Source: an uncultured Clostridia bacterium (GTDB lineage Bacteria; Bacillota; Clostridia; Christensenellales; Aristaeellaceae). From it: 64,000 nt of DNA. The DNA lies in contig CAKTXZ010000003.1 of assembly GCA_934632155.1 (NCBI GenBank), positions 62,001 through 126,000 on the forward strand, written 5' to 3'. Position numbers and translations under genes: made by a program. Position 1 is the stretch's first letter. Every line of letters begins with the position of its first letter. This document shows positions 53,333 to 61,498 of this stretch, one piece after another. The notes beneath the pieces are model-generated. The model was not told where the DNA came from. It did no database searches and saw only the letters and a list, made by a program, of their open reading frames with translations.

Positions 53333-54049
53333 ACGATTCCCTCCTTCCGGGTGGAGAGTATGCCGCCGGCCATGCGGTTATGCGTGCCTGAGAAAATAAA
53401 GAAGCGGGCTGTGAGAAAGCGCATCCCTGCGACGAAGCAGCTGGAATACGCGTGAAGCATGTTTCCTTTTGCCGGCAGAGAGGCATGCAGAACGCTTGCT
53501 TTTGCGCCGATTCATACGGCTTTCTTGGCGGGAGGAACGAAACAGCCGGCTTGCCGGCGGCGGGGACGGCCTTCAGGCCGCAGGGAGCTGAACGAGTCGA
53601 CCGAAACAAGCGGCGGAAGCGGGCGAGAACCGTCGTGCCGATGGAGGCTGGCGGTTTTACGGCAACGTCGGCGCCATGATCGTCATGACCAAGGGCGACG
53701 GGCAGTTCGCATGAAAACCGTCCCGAATGAAGCGGCAACCGCAGTTCGCACAACTCTGATAAAGAAATAAAAAGCTGCCGGAAGGTTGCCGAAACAAGCT
53801 TCCAAGAACGCAAAAAAGTCAGGAAACACAAGCGCTTTCCTGACTTTTTGCATTCCGAAGGGCTCATTTGAACAGCCTTTTTTTTAGAGCAAATTGTACA
53901 AAATAACCGGAATGGAGGAGAACCAAAGGCCTTCGATTGTTTGATATGGATGGTATTCTTGGCTTGAAGGAACGGTTTCCCGCCGCTTTTACTTTTTTTG
54001 CAGCGCCGGCATACCGATATCGCCTTTGTTTTTTGCCCGCAGCGGCGAA
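53333..54049. other. Intergenic region without gene
   Basis: No supported gene in 717 bases. It contains the repeat/terminator at 53768-53852; otherwise only short open frames of abnormal composition. Confidence 0.6.
53768..53852. repeat. Dispersed terminator-repeat, copy B
   Basis: Pairs with copy A (28666-28750); hairpin arms 53812-53826 and 53836-53849 with A- and T-runs, so it can stop transcripts coming from the permease at 54050. Confidence 0.78.
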
Positions 54050-54931
54050 TCAGCCCTTCAGAGAGCCCATCATGATGCCGCGTTCAAAGAATTTCTGCAC
54101 CATGGGATAGATAATCAGCAGCGGCACGGCGGAAACGACGATGATGGCGTATTTCAGGGCGGCATAGAGCAGATACACGCCCAGATCGTCCACACCGGTT
54201 TGCTCCTCCATATCGCCCATCTGCGTGAGCACCAGAATCTCGCGCAGGAACACCTGCAGCGGCTGCAGGTCGCGGCGGCGGGAGAGGTACATCATGGCGC
54301 TGAAGTAGCTGTTCCAATGCCCGACCATGTAATAGAGGATGATGACGATCAGGATGGATTTGCTCAGCGGCAGCACAATGCGCAGCATGACGGCCATCGG
54401 CGACGCACCGTCGATGGACGCGGCCTCGCGCATGGCGGCGGGAACGGAATTGATGAAGTAGTTGCGCATAATCAACATGTTGGAAACGTTGATCGCGCCG
54501 GGCAGAATCACGACCAAGGGGTTGTTGAGCAGCCCCAGCGTCTTCATGTTCAGGTAATTGGGAATCATGCCGGCGCCAAAGAACATGGTGAACGTAATGA
54601 AGAACGTCAGCGCGTTTTTGCCCTTCAGGTCGGGCAGGGAAAGGGGATAGGCGGCCATGATCGTGGCGACCATGTTCAGCGTCGTGCCGGTGATGGTGTA
54701 GATCAGGGTGTTGCGGTAGCCCGTCAGGATGTCCGAGCTGGCAAACACGCGCTGATAGGAGGCGACCGTAAATTCCACCGGCCAGAGCACAACGTCGCCG
54801 TTGAGGATGCGCACGGGGTTGGAGAAGGAGGCGCTGATGACATAAATCAGCGGATAGAGCGCGACAACGCATACCAGCGTGGTCAGGACGTAGATGATTG
54901 CCTGAAAGATGGCGTCATTCTTGCTTTTCAT
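54050..54931 (-). CDS. Carbohydrate ABC transporter permease (LplC type), locus 2
   Basis: 293 residues, six membrane helices, EAA loop AMREAASIDGASPMAVMLRIV, ends RGIMMGSLKG as the LplC family does. Last gene of the locus 2 uptake operon. Confidence 0.9.
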   Translation of the reverse strand: MKSKNDAIFQAIIYVLTTLVCVVALYPLIYVISASFSNPVRILNGDVVLWPVEFTVASYQRVFASSDILTGYRNTLIYTITGTTLNMVATIMAAYPLSLPDLKGKNALTFFITFTMFFGAGMIPNYLNMKTLGLLNNPLVVILPGAINVSNMLIMRNYFINSVPAAMREAASIDGASPMAVMLRIVLPLSKSILIVIILYYMVGHWNSYFSAMMYLSRRRDLQPLQVFLREILVLTQMGDMEEQTGVDDLGVYLLYAALKYAIIVVSAVPLLIIYPMVQKFFERGIMMGSLKG

Positions 54932-54943
54932 TCTATCACCTCA

Positions 54944-55894
54944 TTACCACAGGCTGGTTTCCGTAACCTTTTTGGAAATGGCGTTTACAATAAACAGCAT
55001 CAGCAGATTAATCAGCGAATTGAACAGGTCGACGGCGGTGGCGTAATCGTATTTCAGGTCGATGATGCCCTGCTTATAGGTAAAGGTCGATATGACCTCC
55101 GAAACGTTGAGGTTCAGGTCGGTCTGCATGGCGTAGACCTTTTCGTGACCGACGCTCATCAGGCCGCCGCAGCGCAGAATCAGCATGATGACGATGGTGG
55201 GCACGATGCTGGGAATGGTGATGTAGATCAACTGCTGCCAGCGGCTCGCGCCGTCCACCTTGGCGGCTTCGTAGAGCGATGTATCGATGGCCGACAGCGC
55301 GGAAATGAAGATGATGGCGTTCCAGCCCGAATCCTTCCAGATATCCGAGAGGATATACATGAGCCGGAAATATTTGCCGCTGCCCATGAGGTAAAGCGGC
55401 TCCTTCGTCAGCCCCAGGCCGACAAGCGCTTTATTGATAATGCCGGTTTCCAGGGAGCACATGGAAACCATCATGCCCACCACGACGACGGTGGAGATGA
55501 AGTGCGGGGCGTAGGTGATCGTGCGCACCAGACGCTTGGTCTTATCGGTTTTCAATTCGTTGAAAACCAGCGCCAGCACGATGGGGAAGGGGAAGCAGAA
55601 CAAAAGGGACAGGAAGCTGATCCACAGCGTATTGACGATGACGCGGCGGCTTTGATAGCTGTCAAAGAAGCGTGCGAAATGCTTGAGGCCCACCCAATTG
55701 CTGTTCCACATGCCGCGGCGCAGCCTATAATCCTTGAAGGCGACCTGAATGCCCATCATGGGCATGTATTTGAACAAGATAAAATAGACGATGACCGGGA
55801 TCAGCAGCAGATACATCTGCCAATAGCGCATAATCGCTTTACGCCATGTGTTGTGATGCAGCGCATGCGGCGGGTTGACTGTTTTTTGCATCAT
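54944..55894 (-). CDS. Carbohydrate ABC transporter permease (LplB type), locus 2
   Basis: 316 residues from the tandem ATG at 55894 (GAGGTG upstream). Six helices; EAA loop SLYEAAKVDGASRWQQLIYI; ends NAISKKVTETSLW. Related to the locus 1 permease but clearly divergent, so the two loci are not recent copies. Confidence 0.9.
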   Translation of the reverse strand: MMQKTVNPPHALHHNTWRKAIMRYWQMYLLLIPVIVYFILFKYMPMMGIQVAFKDYRLRRGMWNSNWVGLKHFARFFDSYQSRRVIVNTLWISFLSLLFCFPFPIVLALVFNELKTDKTKRLVRTITYAPHFISTVVVVGMMVSMCSLETGIINKALVGLGLTKEPLYLMGSGKYFRLMYILSDIWKDSGWNAIIFISALSAIDTSLYEAAKVDGASRWQQLIYITIPSIVPTIVIMLILRCGGLMSVGHEKVYAMQTDLNLNVSEVISTFTYKQGIIDLKYDYATAVDLFNSLINLLMLFIVNAISKKVTETSLW

Positions 55895-55972
55895 GAAAGA
55901 CGCACCTCTTTCAGAAAATTGCGGTTTTTCGGGGCACTGGCGTAAGCGCATGCACGATATCGCCTGTGAAGA

Positions 55973-55996
55973 GGGGAGCCCCGCAAGAGGCTCCCC
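55973..55996 (-). other. mRNA hairpin after the binding-protein gene, locus 2
   Basis: Perfect 8-bp GC stem (55973-55980 with 55989-55996), 8-base loop, no T-run; same place as in locus 1. Confidence 0.6.
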
Positions 55997-56030
55997 CTTC
56001 CTTGCGGCTTAACGTCGCATAGGCGAATGA

Positions 56031-57617
56031 TTAGAACTGAGCGCCTTCGCCGTAGACACGGGTCAGAGCGGAACGATACGCTTCGATCAGCTTTTCAGGC
56101 TTCATCGCGGTGATTTCGTTCTGGAAAGCGGCCCAAGTATCGTCGTTGAGTTCCTTTTCGCCGGTCATCACCTGCGCGGCGAAGTTCTTGGCGAAGCTGT
56201 CGATGTCGTTGCGGATGGTGGAAATGACTTCATTTTCCTCAGCCGTGAAGGTGATGATGGGCCAGATCTTGTCGGGCGCATAATCCTTCAGCAGCGCCTG
56301 CGCGCAAGCGGAGGGGATGGGGCCGTATTCGGCGTCGAGCAGGTTGGAGAAGAAGCAAGCGGGCACGCCGCCGCCGGGCCACATACCAAACTGGGCGCGG
56401 AAGGCGTCATTGCTCATGCTGTCGGTGCGGGTCGCCTTGGCGGCGTCGGTCCAATCGCGATGGCCGTCTTCCTTGACTTCCCAGTCCTCGTTCTCAACGC
56501 CGACCAGCGCCAGCGCGGAGCCTTCTTCGGTGTAGAAGTAGTCAACCCACCGGAGCGCCACGGGGATCAGCTCCTTGGGGCAGTCGCTGGTGATGACGAA
56601 GTTGCCGGTGGAGTGAACGGCGCCGCGGGTCTGGGTGTGGAAGGGACGGCCGCCGGGGCCCTGCAGAGACCAGTTCACGGTGTACCAGTTGTCGCTGCCG
56701 CTGCCCGGAGCGATGGTGTTGAACAGCATGCTCAGACGGTCGGACTGCTCGAACGCGTTGGCCTGCTTGTCGCCCTCGGTGAAGATTTCCTGATAGATCA
56801 GCTTGTTCTGATACATCATCTTCATGAACTCGAGGTACTTGCGATAATTCTCATGCTGGAAGTACACGCGCAGAGCGCCGGTTTCGGGATCAACGTCCAC
56901 CACGTCGTGGTGCGCGCCGCGGGTACGCAGGCCGAAGGAGCCGTAGAAGTAGTTGTGCATGTTGCCGACGCTGGCGATGACGGTCACTTCGTCCTTCTCG
57001 CCGTTGCCGTTCCAGTCGCTATCGCGAATGGCGGTCATGACCTTCACGAAGTCATCGAGGGTCTTGGGGTCTTCCATGCCGATCTTGTCCATGGCCTTTT
57101 TGTTCAGCCACAGCTTGGTGGGGGTACGCATTTCAGCGCCGAGGATCACCTGGGGCAGGCCCCAGATTTCGCCGTTCGTGCCGGTGATAGCGCCCTTGAT
57201 GGTCTCTTCTTCGTTGTAAAGCTTCCAGAAGTTGGGGGCGTTATCTTTCAGATAGGGCTTGAGGTCGATGATGACTTCATCCCGGCCATACTCGGCCAGC
57301 TTATCGTTGCTGATCTTGCCGCGGAGGATAACGTCGGGCAGCTTCGTGTCGGTATCGCCGATGCGGGCGGACAGCTGCTCGCTGAAGACGGAGCTGTTCA
57401 CGTTGTCCCATTCGATGTGGACGCCGCTGAGCTGCTCATACTTCTGCAGGCCGTGGACGTTGTCCAGCTTCTGATCCGGATAATAGGAGCCGACCTGCGC
57501 CATCACGTGCAGCGTGGTGGGCTCGGTCACGATGGGGAAGGTGGTTTCGGCCAGCGCGGTGCAGCCCAAGAGCATGAACAGCGCCAGAGCCAGAGCCAGG
57601 ATACGGTTGAGTTTCAT
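56031..57617 (-). CDS. Extracellular solute-binding lipoprotein, locus 2
   Basis: 528 residues. The N-terminus MKLNRILALALALFMLLGC carries a lipobox Cys (LLGC), unlike the locus 1 protein. LplA-type fold; IHVEWDNVNSS-like N-terminal lobe and many Trp/Tyr. GGAGG precedes the start. Followed by a hairpin and two permeases. Confidence 0.9.
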   Translation of the reverse strand: MKLNRILALALALFMLLGCTALAETTFPIVTEPTTLHVMAQVGSYYPDQKLDNVHGLQKYEQLSGVHIEWDNVNSSVFSEQLSARIGDTDTKLPDVILRGKISNDKLAEYGRDEVIIDLKPYLKDNAPNFWKLYNEEETIKGAITGTNGEIWGLPQVILGAEMRTPTKLWLNKKAMDKIGMEDPKTLDDFVKVMTAIRDSDWNGNGEKDEVTVIASVGNMHNYFYGSFGLRTRGAHHDVVDVDPETGALRVYFQHENYRKYLEFMKMMYQNKLIYQEIFTEGDKQANAFEQSDRLSMLFNTIAPGSGSDNWYTVNWSLQGPGGRPFHTQTRGAVHSTGNFVITSDCPKELIPVALRWVDYFYTEEGSALALVGVENEDWEVKEDGHRDWTDAAKATRTDSMSNDAFRAQFGMWPGGGVPACFFSNLLDAEYGPIPSACAQALLKDYAPDKIWPIITFTAEENEVISTIRNDIDSFAKNFAAQVMTGEKELNDDTWAAFQNEITAMKPEKLIEAYRSALTRVYGEGAQF

Positions 57618-57863
57618 GGGGTTACCTCCTTTTCTATCTTCACAGGCTTAGCTGCCTGCGAGTTAGCAGAACGGGACATTTTGCGGAAAGGGGAGATGCG
57701 AAACGAAAGCCTTGGAGCGGGCGCGGGCCGAAAAGCGGTGGAGCAATCAATTTCACATTGCGGATATAACGCATGTAAAATACGCCCGAAAAGCGCCCGA
57801 AACGGCGATAAAACGGGGCCCAAAGACCATTGTCGTGGGGCTTGCACCTTGGCTTCTGACACC

Positions 57864-57926
57864 ATTATATACTACGCACAGCATGCAGTACAATTATTGA
57901 ACGAGCCATTGTTTTAATCGAACGGG
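57864..57926 (-). promoter_or_regulatory. AraC-type operator and promoter of transporter locus 2
   Basis: Minus strand TGTACT (57887-57892), 17-bp spacer, TATAAT (57864-57869). Just upstream two 10-bp direct repeats (ATTGAACGAG at 57896-57905 and ATCGAACGGG at 57917-57926; 8 of 10 match) are 21 bp apart. A related GAACGGGACATTTT recurs in the leader at 57669-57682 and GAACGGGACACTTTT at 57920. A leader of about 240 bases precedes the start codon. Confidence 0.65.
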
Positions 57927-57960
57927 ACACTTTTGTAAAATGTGTGTAAAAATTGTCCGT

Positions 57961-58806
57961 TTATATCGCTTGTCGGCGCGCGCGATAAATCTGGGTGAGC
58001 AGCTCGACCACATGGGCGACGGCGTCGTCCTCATTGGAACGCACCACATAATCGGCGCAGGCCATGGCGTAAGGATCGCCGTTGGCGGGCACGAAGGCCT
58101 TGGCTGCGGCGCGGAGCATTTCCACGTCGTTGTAGCCGTCGCCCACGGCGTAAGCGTCCTCATGGCGAACGCCGAGCGAATCGGCCAGCTGCAGCAGCGC
58201 CATGCCCTTATCCACGCCTTTGCGCAGCACCTCCAGAAAACCGCCGACCGTGGGCAGGAAGGAAATTTCGGGATAGTCCTTCAGGAAGACCTGCACCTGC
58301 GCGATGCGCTCGGGCGCGCTGCCGATCATGACCTTGGCCCATGTTCTGGGGGCCTGCGCGGGGTCGTCGATGGTTTCAAAGGGGATGGACTGGCTGGTGA
58401 AGTGATGCTCGGATTTTTCCGTCAGGTGCACGGCGTAGGATTTTTCGAGCGGATAAAATTCAATGGTGACGTCCGGGAAGGCCTGCGCGACGGCGCGCAG
58501 CGGCGCGATCCCCTCGTCGCCGATGCCGTTATCCACGACGACGGTATGCCGCTGGTAATCATACGCCATGCCGCCGTTGGCCAGCAGCACGGGCGCGTTG
58601 ATGATTTCGGGCGAATAGGAATGAAAGCCCAGATAGCACCGTCCGGTGCAGACGGTGAAGCGGCCGCCGTTTTCCTCAAAAAAGCGAAGCGCCGCCTTTA
58701 CGCCGGGGGTTACGATCCTGGTATCGGGCACCAGCGTGCCGTCATAGTCGCTGGCGAGCAGCACGCCCTCAAACAGGCCTCGTTCCTTCTTTACGCCTTC
58801 AGCCAT
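57961..58806 (-). CDS. Cof-type HAD phosphatase
   Basis: 281 residues. Motif I ASDYDGTLV, motif II FTVCTGR, Lys in RKGVDKG and motif IV GDGYNDVEML. These enzymes remove phosphate from sugar phosphates. It starts inside the lyase gene's end (16-base overlap), so both are made together; likely a step in breakdown of the imported sugar. Confidence 0.88.
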   Translation of the reverse strand: MAEGVKKERGLFEGVLLASDYDGTLVPDTRIVTPGVKAALRFFEENGGRFTVCTGRCYLGFHSYSPEIINAPVLLANGGMAYDYQRHTVVVDNGIGDEGIAPLRAVAQAFPDVTIEFYPLEKSYAVHLTEKSEHHFTSQSIPFETIDDPAQAPRTWAKVMIGSAPERIAQVQVFLKDYPEISFLPTVGGFLEVLRKGVDKGMALLQLADSLGVRHEDAYAVGDGYNDVEMLRAAAKAFVPANGDPYAMACADYVVRSNEDDAVAHVVELLTQIYRARRQAI

Positions 58807-59708
58807 TTGCGAACCACTCCCTCCATAACGGTCAGATCGTCGATGGCGTGCCTGTCCAGCGGGCCGAAGCGCTCGGCGACGTTGATGGAGCGGCAGTTGA
58901 GCGTCATGGGAACGCCCACGAGGCTCATGTGGTATTTCACCGCCGCGGGATGACCGCAGCCCTCGACCAGCGACATGACGGAAAGCATGGCGGAGAGCTC
59001 CTTCGCCTTTTCAGGCTGGGACTGATAGTTAAGGCAGAGCCAACGGAGCAGGTCGGGGTGATAATTGGCCATGATGCCGCTGAAGCCGTCCGCGCCGCTT
59101 TGCAGGGTTTCCAGGAAGGTGGCGCAGTTGGCGTTGAAGAGCTGAATACGGCCGTTGAGCTGCCGGACGCGCTTGGCGATGAGCGCCGCGTTGCAGCTGG
59201 TATCCTTGATGAAATGGAAACGCCCGGTTTCGGCCATGGCCGCGAGCACCTTTTCGCTCAGCAGGCGCTTATAGGGGGAGGGACATTCGTACATGCCGAA
59301 GGGAATGCCGGGAACAGCCGCCAGAAGCCTGTTCATGTTTTCAATCAGCACATCGTCGCTTTCGTCCGGCTTGGCCAGCAGGCTGGAGATCATCACGACG
59401 GCTTCCACGCCCGTGGCGGCGATGCGGCGAAGCTCGCGAATCTGATCCTCGAGCTTTTCGGAGATATGCCCGGAGGCGACGACGCACATTCTGCCGGCGG
59501 CGGCCTTATGCACGCGGGCGGCCAGCTTCTCGCGCTCGTCCTCGCTCAGGCAAAACATTTCGCTCGACTGGCAGACCGCGAAGATGCCGTCGCAGCCCAA
59601 GGCGGCGTAAAATTCCACAATCCGATCGACTGCCTCGTAATCCACCTGATTATCCGCCGTGTAGGGTGTGATCATGACCGGGTATACGCCTTTTGCAATC
59701 TTGTCCAT
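58791..59708 (-). CDS. Dihydrodipicolinate synthase / N-acetylneuraminate lyase family protein
   Basis: 305 residues, TIM barrel. The Schiff-base lysine is in FHFIKDTSC and the partner Tyr in FGMYECP. The usual GxTGE loop is replaced by CQSSEM, a feature of a subgroup of this family, so the substrate is probably not that of DapA. Neighbouring HAD phosphatase and sugar transporter genes point to a sugar acid lyase such as NanA or KDG aldolase. Start supported by GGGGA upstream. Confidence 0.85.
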   Translation of the reverse strand: MDKIAKGVYPVMITPYTADNQVDYEAVDRIVEFYAALGCDGIFAVCQSSEMFCLSEDEREKLAARVHKAAAGRMCVVASGHISEKLEDQIRELRRIAATGVEAVVMISSLLAKPDESDDVLIENMNRLLAAVPGIPFGMYECPSPYKRLLSEKVLAAMAETGRFHFIKDTSCNAALIAKRVRQLNGRIQLFNANCATFLETLQSGADGFSGIMANYHPDLLRWLCLNYQSQPEKAKELSAMLSVMSLVEGCGHPAAVKYHMSLVGVPMTLNCRSINVAERFGPLDRHAIDDLTVMEGVVRKWLKA

Positions 59709-59756
59709 GGTATCTGTTCCCCTGTTCTGTATTTTTTAGCGCCGTATAAAGCGTTA

Positions 59757-60665
59757 TCAATAAGAGTAGTGCGAGCGCCGGAAAAGCGCGGGGGGCATGC
59801 CCTCCTGGCTTTTGAAAAATTTGCTGAAGCTGTACACGCTGCCGTAGCCCAGCGCGTTGGCGATATCCTGCATGCTTTTGTCCGAATAGAGCAGGTATTC
59901 CTGCGCCTTTTTGTGCTTAAGCTGCTTAATCAGCCCGCAGCAGGAGGTGCCGAATTCCTTAAAGACGATGCGGTTGATCTGGCGCTTGCTCAGGTGCAGC
60001 ACCTCCGCCACGTCCATGGTGGTGATATTGACGGAAAGGTGCGCGTTGATGAAGCTTTCGATTTCCCCCGCGCGTCTGTCGATGCGCTGCAGGGCGGCAA
60101 CCTCGCTGGGCGCGACGCTGATTTGCCGCTCGTATTCCATGGTAATCTGGAAAAGGAGGGCGCCGATGAGCTCCTTGTAGCCAAGGCGCTGGCGCGTAAA
60201 TTCCTCGCACAGGCGAAGGTAAAGGTCAAAAATGGTATCCGCCTGCCGGATTACGGCGACGTCCAGCGACATGGCCTGCTCCGCGCGGTTGTAGAGCGCC
60301 TGCCCTTCCATCATGCGATAGGCAAGGGAGATCTTGCGGGCGTCCGCGCTGGCGTAGACCAGCTCGTGGCGGATGTTTTCACGGATGAAGACGGTATCGC
60401 CGGCGCAGATGGTAAATTCCTGTCCGTTGCCGATCCGATAGGTCACCTTTCCGCTGGTGCAAAAATGGGTTTCGCAAAAGGTATGGCTATGCAGCTTGGG
60501 GTGCGACCGCCGATTGACCGGCCCGTCGCCGACTTTGTCGTTGCGGTTGGAAAAGGACGCCCAAAGCAGCTCCAGCGTCAGGTTGTTGACGCGGAAGAGA
60601 ATATGTTCGTTGGTCATGAATTTGTTCAGCGTCTGCGCGGTATCGTTTGGGATGTTGTAATCCAT
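59757..60665 (-). CDS. AraC-family regulator with cupin domain
   Basis: 302 residues. N-terminal cupin-like sensor (HSHTFCETHF, YRIGNGQEFTICAGDTV) and C-terminal AraC double helix-turn-helix (MDVAEVLHLSKRQINRIV and MQDIANALGYGSVYSFSKFFK). GGAGGGG precedes the ATG at 60665. It precedes the lyase and HAD genes in one operon and probably controls the locus 2 uptake operon. Confidence 0.92.
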   Translation of the reverse strand: MDYNIPNDTAQTLNKFMTNEHILFRVNNLTLELLWASFSNRNDKVGDGPVNRRSHPKLHSHTFCETHFCTSGKVTYRIGNGQEFTICAGDTVFIRENIRHELVYASADARKISLAYRMMEGQALYNRAEQAMSLDVAVIRQADTIFDLYLRLCEEFTRQRLGYKELIGALLFQITMEYERQISVAPSEVAALQRIDRRAGEIESFINAHLSVNITTMDVAEVLHLSKRQINRIVFKEFGTSCCGLIKQLKHKKAQEYLLYSDKSMQDIANALGYGSVYSFSKFFKSQEGMPPALFRRSHYSY

Positions 60666-61498
60666 ACAACCCCTCCTCTCGCAGTGATCGCGACGAAACA
60701 AGCGCCATTCGATCAATACAACGCCGCTTACGTGCCCATGCTGACAATATACACGAGCGGAGGGGACTTTTCAATTGGGATACGAGACAATAATTTATCC
60801 GAAAGGGACATTCAGACTGCTTTCGCTATTACAGAAGGGTCGGAGAGGATGCAAAAGGAAAAATGCGCCCGTTTTCCCCGCTTCTCAAGCCCCGTGCACC
60901 GGAAAGCACGCCGTTCGCCCGCGCCTTTTCCGTCACGGCCTTGCCGTGCTTCGAATAAGGCCGCGGCCTTTGCGCGTTTGAGCCGGGGCAAAAAGGCGTT
61001 TCGCATGTTGCCGCCTTTTTGCGTGGGCATGGTATCCGCGACCGGCGCGCGGCGAAGCGGCCTTCCGGGGTGATCGGGCGGAAAGGCGCAGCCTCGGCGC
61101 GGCATAAGCCAAGCCGCGGCCATCGAATCGGAGGGACGCGGCGGTTGGGCGGCTTTTGCCGTATTCAGGATGCCCAACGGCGCTATTTCAGCGCCTGAAC
61201 GTGATCGAAGCGCTTTCTTGAAAACGGGAAAGGCGGTCGTTCGCAGGCGGGCGAAAGCGTATGCGCTTTTCCGAAACGTGCCTGGCTTTGCCGCGCGCTG
61301 CAGAAAGAAGCTGCGGAGGGCGCGCCTTTTGAACAAAAAGGGAATGTAAAAAACGAAGCAAAGCATTTGCGGGGGAAACCGTTCTTTTGGAAACAAAAAA
61401 GGCGCGAACGTCGTGACGTTTCGTGCCTTTTGGCGTTTGAGCCGGATGCCGGAAAGCAGGGCGCGGCGTTCAAAGCCGCCGCGCCTTCAGCCGTTCAT
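60666..61498. other. Intergenic region without gene
   Basis: No supported gene in 833 bases. The first ~130 hold the upstream region of the regulator, including GAAAGGGACATTC near 60798 and GAGGGGACTTTT near 60760, both like the locus 2 sites. The end has the terminator below. Confidence 0.55.
61395..61431. terminator. Bidirectional terminator beyond the mannosidase gene
   Basis: Arms 61395-61412 and 61415-61431 with A- and T-runs, followed by TTGGCGTTTG as at 20053 and 28743. On the minus strand a TTTTTT tail ends the mannosidase transcript. Confidence 0.8.
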
